From Tritrichomonas musculus (taxonomy: Eukaryota > Parabasalia > Tritrichomonadida > Tritrichomonadidae): a DNA stretch of 64,000 nt. The stretch covers positions 951,501 to 1,015,500 of the forward strand of contig JAPFFF010000049.1 of NCBI GenBank assembly GCA_039105265.1. The letters run 5' to 3'. Both the position numbers and the translations under genes were made by a program. The first letter of the stretch is position 1, and the number at the start of each line of letters is the position of its first letter. This document shows, one piece after another, positions 45,014-54,586 of this stretch. The notes below the pieces were generated by a model. The model saw only the letters and a program-made list of their open reading frames with translations, searched no databases and was not told where the DNA came from.

Positions 45014-47082
45014 GTTAGTAGAAAAAAGTCTGTTTCTGGACAAAAGTCTGTTTCACTTCACATGTCGAAAAAAATAAGTTTTTTAAAACAATATAGAGAG
45101 TTTTCACTTTTTATTTATAATGAATATAAAATATTTATGTATAAATATTTTATTTAATTCAAGTAAATACTAATTTCTTTTATATTCATGAAAATTCCTT
45201 TATTCAATTTTGATAGGACAAAAAAAATAAAATCGTTAATTTTTCAAAAATTAAATAAGATTCAAGATTTATAATATAACATTTATATACTAATACTATT
45301 GATCTTCATTATATAAATTGTGTGAGAACTTAATTATTTGATATTGACTCTTTTTTATACAATATCAAATATTCTGAAAATTTGAAAATTTTATATTAAA
45401 ATCATACCTTTTAGGAAATGGCATGTTAATTAACTAATAAACAATTTTAAGCTATTCATTAATATTCTATTTATTTTGGAGAATATCCTTTATACATTTG
45501 GATAAACGCCATTTTTTTAAAAAAATAAAAATTCAACAAATATAATGATATTTTGTATTTAAGACACAATATTAAGTATTCTAAATATTTGATTGAGTAT
45601 GTTTCATTTTATATGTTTAAATGCTTTATTATTTGATATTTTGGTGAAAATCATTGAAATCCATATTTTTAATAATTTCATATTTCCTTCCAATTCTTAT
45701 TCATATTTTATTTATTTTATTTATTCAATAAGAAATATATCGTAGATGATTCTCAAATAATCTAATAATAATAAAAATTATAGATCGGATTCGTAAATAT
45801 CATTCTTTTTTATTATATAATTTTAAGATGACCTCTTCTGCAGAGTTATCATAATCTACATATTTTGTTTATATAATATACTAATACGTGTATTTTGGTA
45901 TAATAATATATAGAAATCACAGTATTTCATGAAAAATTCAGCTGGATAATGATGTTTATTTTAAGTTAATAATTTTTTGAATTCAAAAATGCTTATTTTA
46001 CTATCTTCTGAGCTATTTTAAGCAATATAACTTCACTTTTTATGAACAAGTTTTTCGTTCTTATTTACACTATATATATATAAAACATAATATAATTCTG
46101 CATTAATATTATCAGATATGATTATTTGGAAAAATTGAAATAAAGAATATAGATAAAGTTTTATTTGGAATATAAAAGATATATAATTATAATATATCCA
46201 TAAGATAAAAAAATAGCCGAGAAATTTTCTAAAATTCAATTATTTGCATTCATTTTTTTGTCATTTAAATAAATATTGAATATTTTATTCAATATTTCAT
46301 TAATTAAAATAAGGTACTACTGTTTAGTTTGCTTCAAATTTATTTGGGCATCTTTTAAAAATTAAAAGTAATATTAGCATGATACATAATTTGCAGAAAT
46401 AATATTCATTTAATGATTTAGTTTCATCTTATTATATTGTAACAAGCGAAAGTGATTACATAATAAGCACTAATGCATTTTTCTATGTTAATTAATTAAA
46501 CAAGTATTCCATCCAATTCAATTTTTTCCATTTTTCATATCAATGTCTGTATTTATTGATCTTAGACGATAATTTTTATATTAAAAATGAATAATTTTTA
46601 ATTAGATTTTGATAATAATAAAAAAGAATAATTAGTATTTATAAATTTGATTTATCAATTATTTTACAGCCATTACTCTTTTTACTTACCATTTCTCTTT
46701 AATAAATGCTCATTTTTTCTTCAATTTTAAAAGATTTTTAGTAATTGTTTCAAAAAGTTTGCCTTTGAACTTTTTGAGACTGATGCCAAAAGAAATATTT
46801 TAAATTATCTTAATAAAAACATAATAATATGAAGAAAAATTCCCATCAATTAAATATAAATATATATATAAATACAAATATAAAAAAGGAAAACATATGA
46901 TAGTTTTTATCAATTATTTATATGATTTTATTTTTCCTTTAAAATACTTTTTAATGGTATAAAAAATGATTGCGTTTAATGCATTTTATTATTATAAATT
47001 TTCATGGAAAAATTATTATTCTATAATGAAGAAACAGTAGTGAAACAGACTTTTGTCCAGAAATTAACTTTTGTCCACTAAC
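45014..47082. mobile_element. 2,069-bp inverted-repeat element, copy 5
   Basis: Same length and ends as the other copies. It carries a private substitution near 46973 (TTGCGTTTAATG against TTGCATTTAATG) and shares the pure TA right flank of copy 1. Confidence 0.65.
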
Positions 47083-47226
47083 TATATATATATATAGACT
47101 CGATTTGAAAAAAGTGCATTTTTTTAAATTGCCTTTTTTTCATCATTCCGCTTGAAAAAAACTTTTTAAAATATGAAAATTATGATATATATATAATTAA
47201 GAACTAAATTAATCTATTAAAATATT

Positions 47227-47856
47227 CGTCGTATGTATTTACTGTGATTTTAGACCTTCGGTCTAAAACCCCAGTAACTCAAGAATTTAAAACCATAACT
47301 TTAAACCCGAACATAATATTTAATTTTACAATACCACTGATTCATCACCCCTTCATAAATTTTTTTCATAAATTTAATCCTCAAATCTCAAAAGTCAAAA
47401 ATTGAAAACATAAATTTTATACGTAAATGATTAAATTTACTTTTATTAACCGTCCGCAGATTCCAATTAACGAATAAATTTTATAACCGTCCGCAGATTC
47501 CAATTAACGAATAAATTTTATAACCGTCCGCAGATTCTACATATATTATTAAAAAATAACGTATTTTTTCATGAAATATTAGTCTGCTAACCGCTGCGGA
47601 TCATTGAAATATCATCTAACCGTCCGCAGATTCCAATTTTAATAAAATTTTATAATTCAATAGGCTCAGAAAATTAAAGTCAAAAAAATTTTATAAATAA
47701 ACGTTCTCCAAAATTTTTTAATAACCGTCCGCAGATTCCAAATAATTTTTATAAATAAACGTTCTCCAAATATTTTTTAAATAACCGTGGACCTAAAGGT
47801 CCTTGGCTCTATGAGCCTCCGCAGATTCCAAATAATTTTTAAAAATTATTTTATCA
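47227..47856. repeat. Short interspersed ACCGTCCGCAGATTCC repeats with hairpins
   Basis: This is noncoding. AACCGTCCGCAGATTC occurs at about 47449, 47485, 47521, 47617 and 47722. The first three are spaced 36 bp apart with a shared AATTAACGAATAAATTTTAT linker. A sixth copy near 47783 is split by a 29-bp insert that folds into two small hairpins (47789-47802 and 47805-47817). A 9-bp perfect stem with a TTC loop (TTTTAGACC and GGTCTAAAA) lies at 47248-47268. CCAAATAATTTTTATAAATAAACGTTCTCC is also partly repeated around 47690-47770. It may be the element's terminal or replication-origin region (inference). Confidence 0.65.
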
Positions 47857-47932
47857 TTTATTTTTATATCACATGTCTCAAAAAAATAAATCTAATTTTA
47901 TTTTAATTTAATTTTTTATCTAATATAAAAAT
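47857..47932 (+). promoter_or_regulatory. Duplicated gene leader, first copy
   Basis: The leader runs TTTTTATATCACATGTCT, an A-rich stretch, AATAAATCTAATT, a T-rich stretch, then TTTTATCTAATATAAAAAT directly before the ATG. It is closely repeated before the next gene at 48417-48499. TCACAT at 47869-47874 fits the trichomonad initiator consensus TCAYWW (established for T. vaginalis). That would leave an upstream 12-codon frame starting at 47873. Confidence 0.5.
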
Positions 47933-48415
47933 ATGACTAAATCAATTGTTGATGACAAAATGAATAAATTATATAAACAAATTAATAAATATTATAAAAC
48001 AATAAATCGTAAAATGTTAAAACAAATTGTAAAGCGTACTGATGAAATAACAGATTTATATTATGAATACGTAAATCCTGATATGAATGATAAAGAGAAG
48101 CGACAAAATGAAAATACATTATTGACCAAAAGAATTTTAAATAATGAAAAGTGTAACGAAGTTTGTACATTTAACGGTGTTTTAACTTTCATTTGCGGAA
48201 TTTATCATTTTCTTTATGCTTACGACAACGAACCGAATAAATTATTCCATCATTGTAATATTTGGGATTTCATGCATTGCACACTTCATGAATTCGATAT
48301 GGAAAAGAAATTTATGTTTCTATTTAATGATGAAAATATACCCGAAACGGTTGAAAGATTTTTAAATATTGACGATTATGAAATAATGGAATTATTAAAA
48401 TTAAATTTTAATTGA
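47933..48415 (+). CDS. Hypothetical Polinton protein, 160 aa
   Basis: The product is a 160-residue mainly helical protein with a basic N-terminal third (NKYYKTINRKMLKQIVKRTD) and an acidic C-terminus (ETVERFLNIDDYEIMELLK). The middle is Cys/His-rich: NEKCNEVCTFNG, FHHCNIWDFMHCTLHEF. Four Cys and several His residues could bind a metal, but the spacing fits no zinc-finger type I know. It precedes the polymerase in the same direction with an 84-bp gap that repeats its own leader, so the two may be co-regulated. In Polintons a terminal protein or DNA-binding accessory could sit here, but nothing shows that directly. Confidence 0.55.
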   Translation: MTKSIVDDKMNKLYKQINKYYKTINRKMLKQIVKRTDEITDLYYEYVNPDMNDKEKRQNENTLLTKRILNNEKCNEVCTFNGVLTFICGIYHFLYAYDNEPNKLFHHCNIWDFMHCTLHEFDMEKKFMFLFNDENIPETVERFLNIDDYEIMELLKLNFN

Positions 48416-48416
48416 A

Positions 48417-48499
48417 TATTTATTTTTATATCACATGTCTTAAAAAAAAAATAAATCTAATTAATTTTTATTTTTTATTTTTTTATCTAATATAAAAAT
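48417..48499 (+). promoter_or_regulatory. Duplicated gene leader, second copy
   Basis: Near copy of the leader at 47857-47932: TATTTTTATATCACATGTCT, an A-run, AATAAATCTAATT, T-rich sequence and TTTTATCTAATATAAAAAT before the polymerase ATG. The second TCACAT initiator-like site is at 48431-48436. Conservation of the two leaders suggests a shared promoter rather than chance AT-rich sequence. Confidence 0.5.
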
Positions 48500-51400
48500 A
48501 TGTCGTTAGACAATACACCAACAAATAAATTAATCGAGTTATCAAATTTATTATATAATGAAAATTTAACCATTAATGATTGGAAAAATGAATTTGATAA
48601 TGAAAATGATTTACGCGAAAATTTAATTGAAATGTTAGTTTCAGATATTTTAAATAAAGGATATGATGGAGAAAATAATTATAATTCCATGTATTGGTTC
48701 GTGAAAGGTTTAAATATTCCATCACCGAAACCACTTAAACGTTACATAGATTCAGATGATTATTTATTCAAAAATTTAGATAAATACAAAATTCAAGATT
48801 CACTTGATGATTTCAACCGTCAACGTTTACATGAAAAATTCAACCGTGATTTACATAAAAAAGATTCTTCATTTCTTGATGAATTAATGAAGCATTCAAA
48901 AGATATTCGTGAATTTTGGAGAAGTGATTTATTATATAATTCACCACCAGCTGATGCATTAAATGATGAGGAATTTTTCCCTGAAGAAAAACCAAAAGAT
49001 ATTAATTTACGTAATATTAAATCATTTAAAGAATGGCAAAAATTAGATGATGAACAACAAACATTAGTGGATGATATGATGAAATCATTATATAAAACAC
49101 CTACTAATTGGGAAATTAATTTTGAACTTTTAAACAATAAAGGCAAAAAATTAATGTTTCCATTACTTAAAAATTTCTTTCAGGAATACATAGACCCATT
49201 ACCAATGGATAAATACAAAATAGAATTTAAAGTTAAAGGTCAATGGCATTCTAAACCATTAACACCTGAAGTTTATAATAAATTAATGGAAAATTTCACT
49301 GAAGAACATTTTATATTTGACCTTGACGAAATACCGTCAGAATTTACCGGATTCAATAGTGGCGACAATGCCGAATTACCTGATTGGTCATTATTTTCAT
49401 CATTAAGATTTTCAAAATATTTGCATAAAGATAGGGTCCGTAAAGACGTTGGTGGTTCATTCTTTAACTATATAGCTAACGATAAAGTACCTAAGCAAGT
49501 TATTGAGTATTTAAAACGTCTTCAAATATTTGATTCATTAGTGGATGAAAAAGTAACTGTTCTTGAAGAAGCAAAAGAATTCACTCGGAGTTATTATGAT
49601 AATTTAACTGGTGATTTAGAATATGAAACCATTGAGATTCCAGCAAAAATTACAAAATCAACTAAACAACGTGAAGAATTGGATGATTGCTGCTTCGTTT
49701 ATGCTCTCAAACAAACTGGCTTTTATTCAGATGATATTTTAAATCAAATACGATTAAGAATTAATAATAGGTATTTATCCCAAGGTTCAATTGAAAAAAT
49801 ATGTCAAGAGTTTAAGATTCACATTAAGTTATCATATATTGACGACAGCAGCGATAGAAAAAATAAAAAGACAACGGTTCAACAATGCAAAAACAAAGTC
49901 CGTAAATCATATTTGGGAGTCAAAGATGCTGAACCTCAACGAACCCATACATTTAACGTTTATGAAGATCATTATTTCATAGAAGAGAAAACACCATTTA
50001 GTACTTATTATATTAAACATTTAATTGAATGTACCGAGGATAAATTCGATAAAGAATATAATAGTGACCATTGGAGGAAAACCAGATATTATATTTCATC
50101 ATCAAATTTAGTCCGTGAATTAATGAAGCAAGGATATTTTAATCCAATCACTTATGGACAATATCGAATATTAAAAACTGTTTTCTATCATGAGTTCGAT
50201 AAAGATTTAACAAATATTAATTTAGAATATGAACCTGAATATTGCACGAAATTAATAGCTCCAGAAGTTGTTAAAGAAAGCGAAAACAAAACTGACCCTA
50301 CTTATTGGTACGCTGACTTTGAAGCTGACGTTTCAGGTAATATTCATAAACCATTTATGTGTGTTCTTCAATCACAAAATGGAAAAATTAATGAATGCTT
50401 TAAAGGTGAAACATGTAATAAACAATTTCTTGATTTCTTACCTGATAATGCAGTTGTTTATTTCCACAATTTAGCATATGATTTTCGAATGTTTGCATCA
50501 TTAGTTAATATCAAAAATTCTATAATTAAAGGAACAAAATTAATGAAAGCAAATGTTGAATATAACGATAAAAAGATTTTCTTTAAAGATTCATTGCCAA
50601 TGTTGAATTGTAAACTTTCACAATTACCTTCTATGTTTAATTTGGGCATTAATGTTCAAAAAGAAATTTTCCCATACAAATATTACACACTTGAAAGATT
50701 AAATACCAACAAAGGAGTAATTAATGATGCAGGCTTAAATGAAGATCAAAAATGGACAACAGATGATTATGAATTATTTAAATCAAACATTGATAAAATC
50801 CCTAAATGTAGAATTGATGAAAACCATTTCGACATGTGGACTTATGCAGAATTTTATTGTAAACAAGATGTAAACATCCTTAGACTTGGATTTAATGAAT
50901 TCAGAAATGGATTTATTAAAGATTTCAGTATTGACCCTTTTAATTTCATTTCCATTTCTTCACTCGCTAATGAAGTATTTAATCAACGTGTTTATTATCC
51001 TAATGGTAACCTTTATAAATTAGGTGGTCATGTTCGTAAGTTTTGCTCAAAAGCTGTTTATGGAGGACGTTGCATGACTGCTTACAATAAAAAATGGCAT
51101 ATATTAAAGCTACTTTGTGATTTCGACGCTGTATCATTATATCCTTCAGCTATGGCACGTTTATATACCGTTGAAGGTAGACCTGAAGTTATCAAATCTG
51201 AACAATTAAACCTTGAATTCCTTTCAAAACAAGGTGCTTACATTGTTGAAATCAAAATTACAAAAATTAATAAGCATTATCCATTCCCTCTCATTGTTCG
51301 TAAAGTAAACGGATTAAATCTTAATGATGATAACTTAAAAGAAGGTGAAACATTAAATATAATTGTTGATAATATATCATTAGAAGATCTCATTGAATTT

Positions 51401-52300
51401 CAAAAAATAGAGTTTGAATTCATCCGTGGTTATTATTGGGCAGGCAAACGTGATTATACAATCCAAAAAGAAATTAAGAAAATATTTAATAAAAGACTTG
51501 AATATAAGAAGCAACATAACCCATTACAACAACTTTATAAATTAATTATGAATTCATGCTACGGTAAAACTATTGAAAAACCAGTTGATAAAGATATTAA
51601 ATATATGAATGATGACGATTTTGAGAAATATTGGATCAAAAACTATAATAAAATTATTGAAGACACATTAATTGAGGGTAAAAAGACACCAATTCATGCT
51701 GTAAAAGTTATTAAACAAATTGAAAATCATTTTAACTTTTCACTTCTTGGTATTCAAGTTCTTTCTATGTCAAAACGAATTATGAACGAAGTAATGTGTT
51801 TAGCTTTTGATTTAGGATGCCACATTTATTACCAAGATACTGATTCAATGCACATTGAAGTTGATGATTTACCACGACTTGTTAATGGTTTTAAAGAAAA
51901 ATATAATCGTGAATTAATCGGTTCTAATTTGGGTCAATTTCATTCAGACTTTCCAACCATTAACGGTCATGATGAAATGCCAAAATCTATTGAGTCATAT
52001 TTTCTAATGAAGAAAATGTATATAGATAAATTACAAGATTCCACCGGAGAAATTGATTATATGATTAGAGGTAAAGGTTTGACGCAAAATTCTATTAAAT
52101 ACGCCTACAAAGAATTTGGTAATGATCCCATGAAATTATATGAATCCTTATTTAATGGAAACACACAAACGTTTGATTTAACGAAAGGTCAACCATGCTT
52201 TTCAATGAACAAAAATATGACAGTATCAACTTTAAAGAAATTTGAACGTAAAATAAAAACAACTTATGAAGAAGGAAACATTGAAAATTATTTTAAATAG
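48500..52300 (+). CDS. Protein-primed family B DNA polymerase (Polinton pPolB)
   Basis: This 1,266-residue polymerase would copy the element by protein priming. The 3'-5' exonuclease motifs are visible: YADFEADV (D606, E608), FHNLAYDF (N657, D661) and YCKQD (Y786, D790). The polymerase motifs follow: A at DAVSLYPS (D876), B at KLIMNSCYGK (K1014 to G1022), C at YQDTDS (D1113, D1115), then the KKMY motif (1171-1174). The whole catalytic set is intact. The N-terminal 600 residues are long for the family and include a segment with C397/C398 (DDCCFVYALKQTG) and a later EDHYF (H491) that resembles an OTU/papain-type fold. It runs tail to tail with the integrase, overlapping it by 8 bases. The start is the only ATG after the conserved leader. 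Confidence 0.95.
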   Translation: MSLDNTPTNKLIELSNLLYNENLTINDWKNEFDNENDLRENLIEMLVSDILNKGYDGENNYNSMYWFVKGLNIPSPKPLKRYIDSDDYLFKNLDKYKIQDSLDDFNRQRLHEKFNRDLHKKDSSFLDELMKHSKDIREFWRSDLLYNSPPADALNDEEFFPEEKPKDINLRNIKSFKEWQKLDDEQQTLVDDMMKSLYKTPTNWEINFELLNNKGKKLMFPLLKNFFQEYIDPLPMDKYKIEFKVKGQWHSKPLTPEVYNKLMENFTEEHFIFDLDEIPSEFTGFNSGDNAELPDWSLFSSLRFSKYLHKDRVRKDVGGSFFNYIANDKVPKQVIEYLKRLQIFDSLVDEKVTVLEEAKEFTRSYYDNLTGDLEYETIEIPAKITKSTKQREELDDCCFVYALKQTGFYSDDILNQIRLRINNRYLSQGSIEKICQEFKIHIKLSYIDDSSDRKNKKTTVQQCKNKVRKSYLGVKDAEPQRTHTFNVYEDHYFIEEKTPFSTYYIKHLIECTEDKFDKEYNSDHWRKTRYYISSSNLVRELMKQGYFNPITYGQYRILKTVFYHEFDKDLTNINLEYEPEYCTKLIAPEVVKESENKTDPTYWYADFEADVSGNIHKPFMCVLQSQNGKINECFKGETCNKQFLDFLPDNAVVYFHNLAYDFRMFASLVNIKNSIIKGTKLMKANVEYNDKKIFFKDSLPMLNCKLSQLPSMFNLGINVQKEIFPYKYYTLERLNTNKGVINDAGLNEDQKWTTDDYELFKSNIDKIPKCRIDENHFDMWTYAEFYCKQDVNILRLGFNEFRNGFIKDFSIDPFNFISISSLANEVFNQRVYYPNGNLYKLGGHVRKFCSKAVYGGRCMTAYNKKWHILKLLCDFDAVSLYPSAMARLYTVEGRPEVIKSEQLNLEFLSKQGAYIVEIKITKINKHYPFPLIVRKVNGLNLNDDNLKEGETLNIIVDNISLEDLIEFQKIEFEFIRGYYWAGKRDYTIQKEIKKIFNKRLEYKKQHNPLQQLYKLIMNSCYGKTIEKPVDKDIKYMNDDDFEKYWIKNYNKIIEDTLIEGKKTPIHAVKVIKQIENHFNFSLLGIQVLSMSKRIMNEVMCLAFDLGCHIYYQDTDSMHIEVDDLPRLVNGFKEKYNRELIGSNLGQFHSDFPTINGHDEMPKSIESYFLMKKMYIDKLQDSTGEIDYMIRGKGLTQNSIKYAYKEFGNDPMKLYESLFNGNTQTFDLTKGQPCFSMNKNMTVSTLKKFERKIKTTYEEGNIENYFK

Positions 52301-53939
52301 GATCTAATAAATATCTTGGTAATAATTGAGTATTATTTTTTCCGTCTTTACCATTAAGTTTTCCTTCAACTTCATATAATCCATTCTTTTTACCAATAAC
52401 TTTAAACTCTCCTGGTCTTATCACTGATCTTCTTTTCAATTTGTTATCAGTCATATTATAAACTTTAACATTTACGCCATCATTAATATTAAATTCAACG
52501 TTATTTTTAATTTCCCAATTAGCTTGTAATATTCTCCTCACAATATAATTTTCAAGTTCTGGGTCATCATTTACCATTTTTGGCGTTACACTAAAACCTG
52601 CCCATTTACTCAATCCTCTATGTGGTGCATTATTGTATTGATTTACGATTTCATCCATTACTTCAGGAGCTATTACGCCAATATTCATATTATACGCCAT
52701 ATCTCTAATGGTTCTAATTACTCGATCAACAATTCCTAAACTTGAATGTAAGGGGTCTGTTTTCTTTGCTTTCTCCTGTTCATATGGCATAAAATCGGGA
52801 TAAGCACCTTTAGGTTGTTTAGCTACTGGTTTAAAATCAATTCCTCGTGAATTATAAAATGATTCACGCGCCAATTTTGAATTAAACGCACCTTCACCAT
52901 CGCCGATTAAATGTTCCACCTTCATTCCTTTATCAATTAATTTTTGTAATGCTCGTAAATATGACATTGTCGCTTTTAATTCATCTTTACTAAATTCTGT
53001 TTTTGAAAGCATCACATTTAAAATTTGTGCATATAAATATTTAGTGTTCACATTAATTGCAATTAAATATTTTAACGGTTGTTTTTTCTTAATATATATT
53101 TCCATTAAATCAATCATCCATGTGTTTCTTTCTGCAACTCTATGTAATTGAAAACGTTTAATATTTTCTTTTAACGGAAATGATGAAGGTATTTTTCCCT
53201 TTTCTTCTTTCAGTTCTGGATTAAGTAGTTTTAAAGCTTTAATTTTATCTTTACCTTTAAATCCAAACAATCCCGTTAATTCTACATTTGGTATTTCTAT
53301 CGTTGCCCCTGGTTGTTGAAAATATTTATCCTGATATTCTTTATACCATGATTCTAAAGATTTTTTACCTCTCTTCTTCCATCCTGCTGTCAACTTTTCA
53401 AAATCCTCAAATGTTAAAAGTTCATTATCTCCATTATGTAAAATTACGTATTCATCCAACCTTTCCTTAAATGATTTCTCCTTAGGTTTTTTGGGTTTTT
53501 CTTCCTCTGGGTGTGCTTCATCCCATGCTTTCTTATATTCTTCATATATTTTCCGTTTGTCCTCTTCAAGTAATGGTCGAAATGATTTTAAATCATATGC
53601 CGCTTTTTTACCTGTTTCATTTTGGTTTTTATATACTTTACTCAATAAATCCTCTCTTGCTATTCTCACTGCTACATCATAATCTGCCATTCGTTCACGT
53701 TCCTTTACTACTTTACGTCTATGTTCTTCATCCTTTACTATATCTCGAATGGTTAAGTAATGAATTATATAGAAATTGTTTATATGTTGAGCTGGAATTT
53801 TCACTTTCAAATATTTTTCACAATAATGATTTATATAATATTTCACTTGTTCCTCAAATCTATTCGGTTCATACTTTTCTATCTTACTTGTCACATATGA
53901 AATTATCCCATCTGTGTTATTAAATAATGTTTCCGTCAT
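52293..53939 (-). CDS. Retrovirus-type integrase (Polinton)
   Basis: The 548-residue protein inserts the element into the genome. The first 260 residues are charged and mainly helical, including a Lys/Glu-rich run (PEEEKPKKPKEKSFKERLDE). The RNase H-like catalytic core follows: WMIDLMEIY (D277), YLIAINVNTKYLYA, LIGDGEGAF (D347), and HSSLGIVDRVIRTIRDM with NNAPHRGL, which is characteristic of Polinton integrases. The C-terminal 60 residues (PGEFKVIGKKNGLYEVEG, then LLPRYLLDP) form a small beta domain like those that follow chromo or SH3-like integrase tails. Its 3' end overlaps the polymerase 3' end, and its 5' end is about 100 bp from the divergent gene at 54044, so the two may share a promoter region. 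Confidence 0.9.
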   Translation of the reverse strand: MTETLFNNTDGIISYVTSKIEKYEPNRFEEQVKYYINHYCEKYLKVKIPAQHINNFYIIHYLTIRDIVKDEEHRRKVVKERERMADYDVAVRIAREDLLSKVYKNQNETGKKAAYDLKSFRPLLEEDKRKIYEEYKKAWDEAHPEEEKPKKPKEKSFKERLDEYVILHNGDNELLTFEDFEKLTAGWKKRGKKSLESWYKEYQDKYFQQPGATIEIPNVELTGLFGFKGKDKIKALKLLNPELKEEKGKIPSSFPLKENIKRFQLHRVAERNTWMIDLMEIYIKKKQPLKYLIAINVNTKYLYAQILNVMLSKTEFSKDELKATMSYLRALQKLIDKGMKVEHLIGDGEGAFNSKLARESFYNSRGIDFKPVAKQPKGAYPDFMPYEQEKAKKTDPLHSSLGIVDRVIRTIRDMAYNMNIGVIAPEVMDEIVNQYNNAPHRGLSKWAGFSVTPKMVNDDPELENYIVRRILQANWEIKNNVEFNINDGVNVKVYNMTDNKLKRRSVIRPGEFKVIGKKNGLYEVEGKLNGKDGKNNTQLLPRYLLDPI

Positions 53940-54043
53940 GATTTAAATTAAATTAAATTAAAGATATTTGATGATTTCATGAATGCAAAAATAATTATTT
54001 AGTTTATTTTTAATTTTTTAATTTTTTATCACATAATAAAAAT

Positions 54044-54301
54044 ATGTCTCAAACCTTACCACCTCGAGATCAAGATCTCAGGCTTCCAGCCCTTAAACAA
54101 CGTCATGAACGTAAAACATTCGCTACTCCAACGTTGAAACTCATAAATTCACGTCTTCAATATTATAGAAAAGTATTAAGTCAACCTGAACCAACAACGG
54201 AGAAAGGAAAACTTAGTCGTCGAAGAATTCAAAATAAATATGATCAGTGTATGAAAGTAAGACAATTATTAAATAGAGCTGTTAAGAACCTTTATCTTTA
54301 A
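54044..54301 (+). CDS. Small basic Polinton protein, 85 aa
   Basis: An 85-residue basic protein: SQTLPPRDQDLRLPALKQRH, then a helical part (TLKLINSRLQYYRKVLSQ, RRRIQNKYDQCMKVRQLLNR). It has no recognised domain. The high Arg/Lys content and size would suit a DNA-binding or packaging protein (inference). A TCACAT initiator-like site lies about 18 bases before the ATG, inside TTTTTTATCACATAATAAAA. It is convergent with the next gene and the two overlap by 20 bases at their 3' ends. Confidence 0.55.
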   Translation: MSQTLPPRDQDLRLPALKQRHERKTFATPTLKLINSRLQYYRKVLSQPEPTTEKGKLSRRRIQNKYDQCMKVRQLLNRAVKNLYL

Positions 54302-54509
54302 CATAGAACCCATCACTACCGAAATACTCCAACGCTGGATTATTTGAATTATCAAATTTAGGTAATATTTTTGCAACATTACCAACAACAGGTAACTTTT
54401 CCATTATTGATTTTGTTTTATTCCATCCAAATTTAAATCCATCAGCAAAATCTTTAGCTGCTTCTTTAACTTTCCCCGCTAACTTTTTAAACCAACTACC
54501 AAAAGCCAT
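54282..54509 (-). CDS. Small amphipathic virion-type protein, 75 aa
   Basis: The N-terminal half is a strong amphipathic helix rich in Lys, Ala and aromatic residues (FGSWFKKLAGKVKEAAKDFA, then FGWNKTKSIMEKLP). A small hydrophobic stretch VVGNVAKILP follows. This resembles membrane-lytic or minor capsid peptides such as adenovirus pVI-type helices, and similar small proteins are reported in Polinton-like viruses (family knowledge; the match is by character, not alignment). The N-terminal MAFG resembles the start of a processed virion protein, but no protease site is obvious. It overlaps the convergent gene at 54044. Confidence 0.55.
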   Translation of the reverse strand: MAFGSWFKKLAGKVKEAAKDFADGFKFGWNKTKSIMEKLPVVGNVAKILPKFDNSNNPALEYFGSDGFYVKDKGS

Positions 54510-54586
54510 GAACGAAGTTCTCGAATTGAAAATTCTTTTTAATATTAAATTAAAAATTATGATTTAATATTTTTATTTAAAACTAA

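Larger units (their letters stand above)
11907..47226. repeat. 35 kb tandem amplification of a satellite-plus-spacer composite unit
   Basis: Five composite units follow each other: 11907-15242, 15243-25590, 25591-33081, 33082-40572 and 40573-47132, then a 94-bp partial head to 47226. Each unit has an AT-rich head of about 360 bp starting CTTTTTTTCATCATTCC, a 62-bp satellite array, and an AT-rich tail with a 2,069-bp inverted-repeat element. The distance from one array to the next is 2,748 bp in the last three spacers; the first is 3,992 bp because of one extra insert. Units 3 and 4 have the same length and appear identical, including rare variants. Spacers 2-4 share a TATATTATATATATAG form, while spacers 1 and 5 share another. 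Only short AT-rich frames occur here, repeated with the unit; none looks like a gene. Confidence 0.85.
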
